Translations under genes and position numbers: made by a program
DNA from: an uncultured Roseburia sp.
GTDB lineage: Bacteria; Bacillota; Clostridia; Lachnospirales; Lachnospiraceae
Assembly (NCBI GenBank): GCA_910584215.1
Contig: CAJTYI010000021.1
Location: 1 to 36,872, forward strand
Length of the DNA: 36,872 bases
Reading direction: 5' to 3'
The notes under the pieces: generated by a model
What the model saw: the letters and a program-made list of their open reading frames with translations, nothing else
Told to the model about the DNA's origin: nothing
The model's database searches: none
Part shown: piece after piece, positions 31,804 through 36,872 of the stretch
How positions within the stretch are numbered: position 1 is the stretch's first letter
Layout: each line of letters starts with the position of its first letter

Positions 31804-32508
31804 TTGAATCGGATAGATAAAAAGGAGTTGAATCAATTTTTTGCGGCGCCGATGCCTGAGAGAAAGCAAGCATTTATGCGCCAGATAGCGAGAACAAAAC
31901 GCGGCAGGGGACGCTCGTTTTGTTCCATGCTGTCTTTACAGTGCCGTTATATTTCGCCCAAAGTCTGGCTGTTTTCCATTGCCTTTTTTGGCTTTGTGCT
32001 CGTTTCCAATTATTTTGCGGCGTCCGCATCTTGGATTCCCGTTTTTGCTATGGTGCCGTTTCTTGTGATGCTGACTGTGACGGAGAGTATGCGTTCCTAT
32101 CGAAACGGCATGGAGGAGCTGGAGATGACGACCCGCTATTCATTAAAGACTGTTATCTATATGCGCCTTTTGGTGTTGGGGGGCGGAAACCTGCTCTTGC
32201 TTTTGGTCTCTGTCTTTTTTGTGAGAGAGCATTTTTTCTCCTGCCTCCTATATATGCTTACGCCTTATTTTCTGACGGCTGCGGGAAATCTTTGGATTGT
32301 GCGTACCTTTGCTGGACGCGAGAGCAATTATATCTGCCTTGGATTTGCGGCGTTGGTGGTTTGCGCAGAGTATCAAATACTCGTGAGGTGGAATTACTTT
32401 TTTGAGGAGCGTTATCTGGGGGCCTGGTTACTGGCACTTGTCATTTTTATACTTTTATGTGCGCGCGAGGGCCAAACGATCTTAAAACAGTCATTGGCGC
32501 TGGCGTAG
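31804..32508 (+). CDS. Six-TM membrane protein of the sigma/ABC cassette
   Basis: I do not recognise this 234-residue protein. About 50 mostly basic cytoplasmic residues are followed by six hydrophobic segments (about 53-72, 76-94, 115-140, 146-168, 178-197, 204-222). The N-terminal MNRIDKKELNQFFAAPMPER resembles the start of membrane proteins found beside such sigma factors. Gene order (sigma, this protein, ABC) suggests an anti-sigma factor or a transporter subunit; neither is proven. The start is TTG at 31804 behind the second GGAGGAG copy. There is no zinc-binding anti-sigma motif (HxxxCxxC). Confidence 0.7.
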   Translation: MNRIDKKELNQFFAAPMPERKQAFMRQIARTKRGRGRSFCSMLSLQCRYISPKVWLFSIAFFGFVLVSNYFAASASWIPVFAMVPFLVMLTVTESMRSYRNGMEELEMTTRYSLKTVIYMRLLVLGGGNLLLLLVSVFFVREHFFSCLLYMLTPYFLTAAGNLWIVRTFAGRESNYICLGFAALVVCAEYQILVRWNYFFEERYLGAWLLALVIFILLCAREGQTILKQSLALA

Positions 32509-32548
32509 CGATACAGTCTTTGGCATATGTGAAAGGAATGACAGGAAC

Positions 32549-32593
32549 ATGAGGACTCCCAAGTTTGTGTCTGCGCTGCATCCACAAACTTGA
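32549..32593 (+). CDS. Candidate 14-residue leader peptide
   Basis: ATG 32549 opens a 15-codon frame reading MRTPKFVSALHPQT and ending TGA. Possible ribosome binding sites are AAGGAA (32533-32538) or AGGAAC. The frame spans stem elements A, B and A' of the interleaved inverted repeats and stops 10 bases before B'. That is the layout expected if translation controls which stem forms. The peptide matches nothing I know. Confidence 0.4.
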   Translation: MRTPKFVSALHPQT

Positions 32594-32612
32594 ATGGAAT
32601 CAATGCAGCGCA
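32560..32612 (+). promoter_or_regulatory. Interleaved inverted repeats (pseudoknot topology) before the ABC ATPase gene
   Basis: Four 10-base blocks occur in the order A-B-A'-B': CAAGTTTGTG (32560-32569), TGCGCTGCAT (32572-32581), CACAAACTTG (32583-32592), ATGCAGCGCA (32603-32612). A pairs perfectly with A' and B with B'. Both stems together form an H-type pseudoknot with loops of 2, 1 and 10 bases, or they are alternative hairpins. B' ends five bases before the GAGGA Shine-Dalgarno of the ATPase (ATG 32628). Confidence 0.7.
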
Positions 32613-32627
32613 GAAATGAGGAAGATT

Positions 32628-33350
32628 ATGGATTTAGTAATTGACCGTCTGACGAAACAGTACAAGAATAAAATTGCAGTCGATCGAATATCACTTCGGT
32701 TTACACAGGGAATCTATGGACTGCTGGGAGCGAACGGCGCCGGCAAGACCACGTTAATGCGGATGCTCTGCGGCATCTTAAATCCCACGAGCGGCACGAT
32801 TGCCTTTGACGGCATTGATGTGGCGACGGAGGAATACCGCAGTGAGCTTGGCTATCTGCCGCAGGATTTCGGATATTATCCCGATTTTACGGGAAAGGAT
32901 TTTCTGATGTATATGGCCGCGCTTAAGGGAATTGGAAAGCGGGAGGCAGCCCGCAAGACAGAAGAACTTTTAGAGACCGTCTCGTTGAAGGATGCGGCGA
33001 AAAAGAAAATAAAAACGTATTCGGGAGGAATGAAACAGCGTCTTGGCATTGCGCAGGCGATCATCAACGATCCGAAAATCCTGATACTGGATGAGCCTAC
33101 TGCGGGTCTTGACCCGAAAGAGAGAGTGCGCTTCCGCAATATGATCGCAGAACTTGGAAAAGACAGCATCGTTATCCTATCGACGCATATTGTATCCGAT
33201 GTGGAGCATATTGCAGATTATATTTTGATGATGAACCAGGGAAAACTGACCTTTCAGGGAAAGCGCGAGGATATTACAGAGGATATGGAGGCGTTTTATC
33301 TGCGGGAATTTGGAGAAGATGAAGACGTTCATAAGGACGTTATTATGTAG
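32628..33350 (+). CDS. ABC transporter ATP-binding protein
   Basis: The 240-residue ATPase powers the permease encoded next. It has Walker A GANGAGKTT (about 35-43), the Q-loop region LGYLPQDFGYYPDFTGKDF, the signature YSGGMKQRLGIAQA (about 131-144), Walker B ILILDEPTAGLDP (about 151-163) and the switch His in STHIVSDVEH. It belongs to the ABC-2 type export subfamily (CcmA/NatA/BcrA-like). ATG 32628 with GAGGA is chosen; the frame is open upstream to 32565 through the structured leader. Its leader contains the candidate peptide and pseudoknot. The substrate is unknown. Confidence 0.94.
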   Translation: MDLVIDRLTKQYKNKIAVDRISLRFTQGIYGLLGANGAGKTTLMRMLCGILNPTSGTIAFDGIDVATEEYRSELGYLPQDFGYYPDFTGKDFLMYMAALKGIGKREAARKTEELLETVSLKDAAKKKIKTYSGGMKQRLGIAQAIINDPKILILDEPTAGLDPKERVRFRNMIAELGKDSIVILSTHIVSDVEHIADYILMMNQGKLTFQGKREDITEDMEAFYLREFGEDEDVHKDVIM

Positions 33351-33422
33351 GTAATCAGTTGGAACAGGCAGGCCGATGCTGATTTATCACATGTGAACTT
33401 GTTTACCGCTGGCTGTGTTGTG

Positions 33423-33497
33423 CTGGAGCGTCACAAATAGCCCTGAGGGCGGACACATATTTGGGAGTAGCGTCGTCTGTTCGCGTAAACGCTCCAG
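33423..33497 (+). promoter_or_regulatory. Long-range inverted repeat in the permease leader
   Basis: CTGGAGCGT (33423-33431) pairs perfectly with ACGCTCCAG (33489-33497), enclosing a small GCCC-TGA-GGGC hairpin. The 3' arm ends just before the GGAG Shine-Dalgarno (33501-33504) of the permease gene. A six-codon frame (MLIYHM, from ATG near 33374) precedes it. Confidence 0.5.
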
Positions 33498-33511
33498 AAT
33501 GGAGACTTTTT

Positions 33512-34756
33512 ATGAGATGGCTTATGGTTTTTGAGATAAAAAAGGTACTGCAAAAGAAGAGTACCTGGATTGCATTTTTGCTTCTGTTTGTCCTGCAGAC
33601 AATTATGGCGTTTGCGGGGAATTTGGGAACTACTTATGTAAACGATACTTTTTTGGAAACGCATAGAGAGCGCAATGCGATCAGCAGAAAATATGGGCTA
33701 GAATTATCCGGCAGGGTGATCGATACGGCGTTTGTGGAGGAGATTTTGGCGGCAAATGAAAAGATAGACCGCAATGACAATAATTATCTGCTCTCGGATG
33801 TCTACCAGAGCGAGGTGCGCAAATATGACGGCGTATACGGGATGATTTGTTCCTGGATGGGAGGAAATCCGTATCATATCAGTGCGAGTATGGCCGAACA
33901 GATGCAGAGTCTGCGCAGTACGGATGTTATGCAGTCGTTGGACTTATTGCGCAAATTACAGCGCGAGAGTGCCTGGGAACAGTTTGGTCTTACGAATGCG
34001 GAAAAAGAGTATTGGATGCAGAAGGAAGAAAAGCTTCCAAGGCAGTTTACTTATCAATATGCCGATGCCTATGATATGCTGACCGATATGACATCCGGCA
34101 GTTATATGACACATATGATGATGGCATTTTTGATTGCCTTTATCGTGGGAAATATATTTATGGAAGAGCACAGCAGAAAGACCGACCAGCTTTTGCTCTG
34201 TACAAAATACGGCAGGCAGAAGCTTTATGCTGCGAAGATTTTGGCCGGCTGCGGACTTTCCTTTATGATGACGTTTCTTTTTTGGATGGTCAATCTTATC
34301 GGAAACTTAATCTGTTTCGGGCCGGAAGGCTTTTCGGCGGCAGTGCAGACGGTGAAACGATTTTGGTATTCTTATGATCTGTCAGTCGGAGAAGTGTTTT
34401 TGATTGAATCAGGGCTGTTGTTTCTTGCCTCTCTGTTGATTGGCATACTTACCATGGTATTGTCGGAGGCGTTGCACAATCATATCGCATCGCTGTCGAT
34501 CGTGATTGTGGGACTCTTTGCGGCACGGTTGGTAACCATACCACTTGCCTGGAGGATGCTTTCTATGTTGTGGAATTGTCTGCCGATCAATCTGTTAAAA
34601 ACCGATCAGGGATTTTTGGATATCCGTCTGTTTGGGGCTGGCGGTTTTCGGATGACGACTTGGCAGGCGGCGCCGATTTTTTGGCTGCTCATTAGCGCTG
34701 CACTGGTTTTGGCAGGCAGATTTTTATACTGCAAAGGACAGATCAAAGGCAGGTAA
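33512..34756 (+). CDS. ABC-2 type transporter permease
   Basis: The 414-residue protein has one membrane segment near the N-terminus (about 18-36, IAFLLLFVLQTIMAFAGNLG), a long soluble segment (about 37-205) and then about five more membrane segments, including MMMAFLIAFIVGNIF, MMTFLFWMVNLIGNLI and LLFLASLLIGILTMVLSEAL. This is the NatB/ABC-2 layout with a large extracytoplasmic loop. It is the partner of the ATPase upstream. ATG 33512 follows GGAG. The soluble loop may bind a ligand, for example a peptide; this is inference. The downstream gap shows no clear terminator. Confidence 0.88.
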   Translation: MRWLMVFEIKKVLQKKSTWIAFLLLFVLQTIMAFAGNLGTTYVNDTFLETHRERNAISRKYGLELSGRVIDTAFVEEILAANEKIDRNDNNYLLSDVYQSEVRKYDGVYGMICSWMGGNPYHISASMAEQMQSLRSTDVMQSLDLLRKLQRESAWEQFGLTNAEKEYWMQKEEKLPRQFTYQYADAYDMLTDMTSGSYMTHMMMAFLIAFIVGNIFMEEHSRKTDQLLLCTKYGRQKLYAAKILAGCGLSFMMTFLFWMVNLIGNLICFGPEGFSAAVQTVKRFWYSYDLSVGEVFLIESGLLFLASLLIGILTMVLSEALHNHIASLSIVIVGLFAARLVTIPLAWRMLSMLWNCLPINLLKTDQGFLDIRLFGAGGFRMTTWQAAPIFWLLISAALVLAGRFLYCKGQIKGR

Positions 34757-34910
34757 TGTGTCGATTGGTTTGTTTGTGTTACAGTTCATACTTAAGTCAA
34801 AACCCATATAAATTTACAATATATTAAGAAAAAAATAAAAAAATATCTACACAAAAATGTGCCGTATCTGTTACAATTAAAACAGGAAATATATGTTTTT
34901 GGAGGAAAAA

Positions 34911-35876
34911 ATGAGGGAACAAAAGCTGACCCCGGAACAGATGCGGCGGAAAAGAACAATGATGGCAAAGCGAAAAAGGAAAAGAAGGCTGCGGCGAATC
35001 AGTTTTTCCGTAGCGCTTCTGCTCTTTTTGCTGATTGGTATAGAGACAGTGGGTAAGTTGGGTCATGGCGTGGGAGGCGAACACGTAAACGTGACCACCA
35101 GCCAGGAGGAGGAGACGATGGCGGAGCTGTCTTATCAGTCGCCTTACGGTATTGTGGTGCCGAAACAATATACGCAGGCGGAGATGGAGGACAGGCTGGC
35201 GGCTATGGCGCAGGAGTATGATGAATTTGCGCAAATATACGAGAACCGCAATGATTATTCGCAAAAGCTTTTGATGGCGCTCTGCAATAACCCTGAGATG
35301 GTTGATTTTGTGAAAGGTTATCCCGATGCGGACGGCACGGTGTCGGAACAATTAACAGAAGGTGAGCTGCGGCAGAAGATGCCGCTTTTGATACAGTGGG
35401 ACGAGCGCTGGGGATATATGCCCTATGGCGACAGTGTGATGGGATTGGCGGGCTGTGCACCGACCTGTCTTTCTATGGTCATACTCGCCTTAACCGGTGA
35501 CGTCTCCGCGACACCGGCGGCGGTGGCGCGATTTGCCGAGACGAACAATTATTATTTAAAGGGAACCGGAACAAAATGGAGCCTGATGTCGGAGGGATGC
35601 CTGCATTTTGGTGTTTACAGCAGGCAGGATGCCCCCGAGCGGGATTTAATCGAACGGGAACTGACGGCAGGCAATCCCATTATTTGCAGTGTGAGAGAGG
35701 GTGACTTTACCGCCGGAGGACATTTCATTGTCCTATCCGGCATTTCAGACGGCAAAATACAGGTGCATGACCCAAACAGCAGGGAGAGAAGCAGCAGGCT
35801 GTGGGATTATGATACTCTGGCGGAGCAGATAAAAAATATGTGGATATTTTATTCCATCAATGAAAACGAGCCTTAA
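34911..35876 (+). CDS. Membrane-anchored C39-like cysteine peptidase
   Basis: The 321-residue protein has a highly basic N-terminus (MREQKLTPEQMRRKRTMMAK), one membrane segment (about 28-45), a linker and a C-terminal papain-like C39-like_2 domain: MPLLIQWDERWGYMPYG, GLAGCAPTCLSMV (catalytic C182), GGHFIVLSG (catalytic His) and VHDPNS. It is predicted to face the outside. ATG 34911 has GGAGG at 34901-34905. It is a single-domain protease without ABC fusion, so it differs from bacteriocin-processing PCAT transporters, though it sits next to an ABC transporter. A role in cell wall or secreted-peptide turnover is possible. The stop codon lies in a perfect inverted repeat. Confidence 0.85.
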   Translation: MREQKLTPEQMRRKRTMMAKRKRKRRLRRISFSVALLLFLLIGIETVGKLGHGVGGEHVNVTTSQEEETMAELSYQSPYGIVVPKQYTQAEMEDRLAAMAQEYDEFAQIYENRNDYSQKLLMALCNNPEMVDFVKGYPDADGTVSEQLTEGELRQKMPLLIQWDERWGYMPYGDSVMGLAGCAPTCLSMVILALTGDVSATPAAVARFAETNNYYLKGTGTKWSLMSEGCLHFGVYSRQDAPERDLIERELTAGNPIICSVREGDFTAGGHFIVLSGISDGKIQVHDPNSRERSSRLWDYDTLAEQIKNMWIFYSINENEP

Positions 35877-35912
35877 AATAAGGGCCAAATGCAGCGTTTA
35901 TTTTAAGGCTCG
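35867..35912 (-). terminator. Perfect 15-bp inverted repeat between convergent genes
   Basis: CGAGCCTTAAAATAA (35867-35881) pairs perfectly with TTATTTTAAGGCTCG (35898-35912) around a 16-base loop. Only the minus strand has a following T tract (CGTTTTC), so it should end the ClbS-like transcript most efficiently. It contains the stop codon of the C39-like gene on the plus strand. Confidence 0.75.
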
Positions 35913-35932
35913 GGAACAGGGGCGGCGGCGCG

Positions 35933-36481
35933 TTAAGCCGTCGCTCCTTTACAGTTTTTACGATGGGCTTTTAGCTTTTTTGTGGCCCAGACATAGTGGC
36001 TGGCTGTCGTGCTGACAAAATAGGACCCCAGTGTACTGCCGCCCACCCATTTGAATACGCCTTTTGTAAACAACTCCTCATTGGAAAAGGTTTCCGCTAA
36101 ACGCAATACGTCATGGTGCGATTTGGCAACCATTTCTTTTGCTTCGTCCAAGGATGTGTCCTGATGCTTTTTCCAAAACTCTACATTCATTGCACCGTAG
36201 GTTTTCCAGTTGTAGGGCTGGGGAAGAAACGGTCTCTCCTCGCCGTTTTGATTGGCATGTACCCAATTTAATAAAAGCTGATGCCATTCATACAAATGGA
36301 TGAGAATATCCCGGAGATTTTTATCCCGTTTCCAGTGTGCTTCTTTCTTTTTTTCATCATCTGCAAAATCAAAGCCGGTTGATAATTCCAGTTCTGTTAA
36401 TCCCGAGATGAGCGTGTTCATTTTCTGGTAATTGTCGGTTGCAGCGGCAAGCAAATCCGCCTTTGTAATTGGTCTGCCCAT
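35933..36481 (-). CDS. ClbS/DfsB-family four-helix protein
   Basis: The 182-residue protein starts MGRPITKADLLAAATDNYQK and carries the family's LRDILIHLYEWHQLLLNWVH, FLPQPYNWKTYGAMN and GSTLGSYFVSTTASHYVWAT segments (DUF1706, DinB-like fold). ClbS of E. coli protects against colibactin by hydrolysing its cyclopropane warhead. Most homologues elsewhere have no known substrate, so a detoxification role here is inference. GGAGA precedes ATG 36481; nine more codons are open upstream. It is convergent with the C39-like gene and ends in a strong inverted repeat. Confidence 0.88.
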   Translation of the reverse strand: MGRPITKADLLAAATDNYQKMNTLISGLTELELSTGFDFADDEKKKEAHWKRDKNLRDILIHLYEWHQLLLNWVHANQNGEERPFLPQPYNWKTYGAMNVEFWKKHQDTSLDEAKEMVAKSHHDVLRLAETFSNEELFTKGVFKWVGGSTLGSYFVSTTASHYVWATKKLKAHRKNCKGATA

Positions 36482-36872
36482 ATAACGTCTCCTTTTTATT
36501 GTGTGCATTTGTTCCGATTATTCGTGTATCGCATAAGTGATAATCAGACGATAGCACACATATCCTGACATCTTCTGTCAAGGTTTGTTTTTTCACACAT
36601 TGTTTCTGTAGACAAGAGGCAGGGGCCTCAAACTTGTATGCTGATTCGGGGGAGGTGGTGTGGCTAAAAATGATATTAAGTTGAAAAATTTTGTCTTTCA
36701 AGTGAGAGCAGAGATAGGTTTTAATTGTTAAATAGGTATAGGTTATTAGCTTGGAAACTTTATACCATATATAATGAATAAATATACAAAATGCTCCTTA
36801 TCGGAAGTGATATACTTTATATTCGCAGTATATGGAAGCGGCGTCCAGCAGACATCTAACTGCAGGCGCTCT
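36482..36872. other. Intergenic region at the window end
   Basis: The minus strand has TTGACA (36581-36576) and TGCTAT (36556-36551) with a 19-base spacer, a weak promoter candidate for the ClbS-like gene. An inverted repeat ATATACT/AGTATAT (36810-36816/36827-36833) could be an operator for a gene beyond the window. No gene is visible; the sequence is AT-rich from 36660 on. Confidence 0.4.

Noticed and set aside
31920..32405. 161-codon open frame overlapping the six-TM gene in another phase
   Set aside because: It lies wholly inside the membrane-protein gene and lacks a ribosome binding site; its hydrophobic look is an echo of the main frame.
34911..35876. Bacteriocin-processing C39 peptidase paired with the neighbouring ABC exporter
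   Set aside because: The protease is predicted to be outside the cell and is not fused to an ABC domain, the transporter is ABC-2 type, and no double-glycine precursor peptide was seen nearby.
1..36872. tRNA, rRNA, tmRNA or complete insertion sequence
   Set aside because: No cloverleaf-like segment, conserved rRNA stretch or transposase-like protein was found on either strand.

Overview
The window looks like a chromosomal segment of a spore-forming Clostridia bacterium, most likely Lachnospiraceae. It carries spoIIGA, sigE, sigG, a PdaA-type cortex deacetylase and a Spo0E-like phosphatase. Its division (dcw) cluster has two tandem class B PBPs and no ftsA. Start codons often are TTG or GTG behind strong GGAGG sites, and composition is mid-GC with AT-rich intergenic gaps. 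I see no rRNA, tRNA, CRISPR array, prophage or complete insertion sequence.

Layout. (1) 1-5100: recA (SOS box in its leader), recX, rny and a Nudix hydrolase; the gaps are full of short tandem duplications. (2) 5200-8860: a 922-residue zinc-finger/coiled-coil protein with no recognised function, then pdaA. (3) 8905-13176, minus strand: a giant fused 2-hydroxyacyl-CoA dehydratase activase. (4) 13360-15130: a rhomboid-like membrane protein lacking the catalytic His, a DUF1540 cysteine-rich protein and a 53-residue Spo0E-like protein. (5) 15200-26280: the division cluster mraZ-rsmH-ftsL-pbp-pbp-murD-ftsW-ftsQ-ftsZ. An AAAGTGG box array precedes mraZ, and a 146-bp IS66-like MITE with an exact 8-bp target duplication sits in the mraZ leader. 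(6) 26340-30950: spoIIGA-sigE behind a Spo0A-type promoter, a beta-CASP ribonuclease, sigG in inverted orientation and a small divergent gene. (7) 30980-34756: a hairpin-rich intergenic region followed by an ECF-like sigma factor, a six-TM protein, an ABC ATPase and an ABC permease. The ATPase is preceded by a 14-residue leader peptide whose coding sequence carries two interleaved perfect 10-bp inverted repeats (pseudoknot topology). (8) 34911-36481: a membrane-anchored C39-like cysteine protease and a ClbS/DfsB-family protein.

The genes fall into three programmes: DNA damage and RNA turnover (recA, recX, rny), septal peptidoglycan synthesis (mraZ to ftsZ) and early and forespore sporulation control (spoIIGA, sigE, sigG, spo0E-like, pdaA). 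The best candidates for undescribed biology are the sigma/ABC cassette with its structured leaders, the MITE between the MraZ boxes and mraZ, and the terminator that shares sequence with the ribosome binding site of the second PBP. All functional statements come from reading sequence and motifs by eye; no database search was run.
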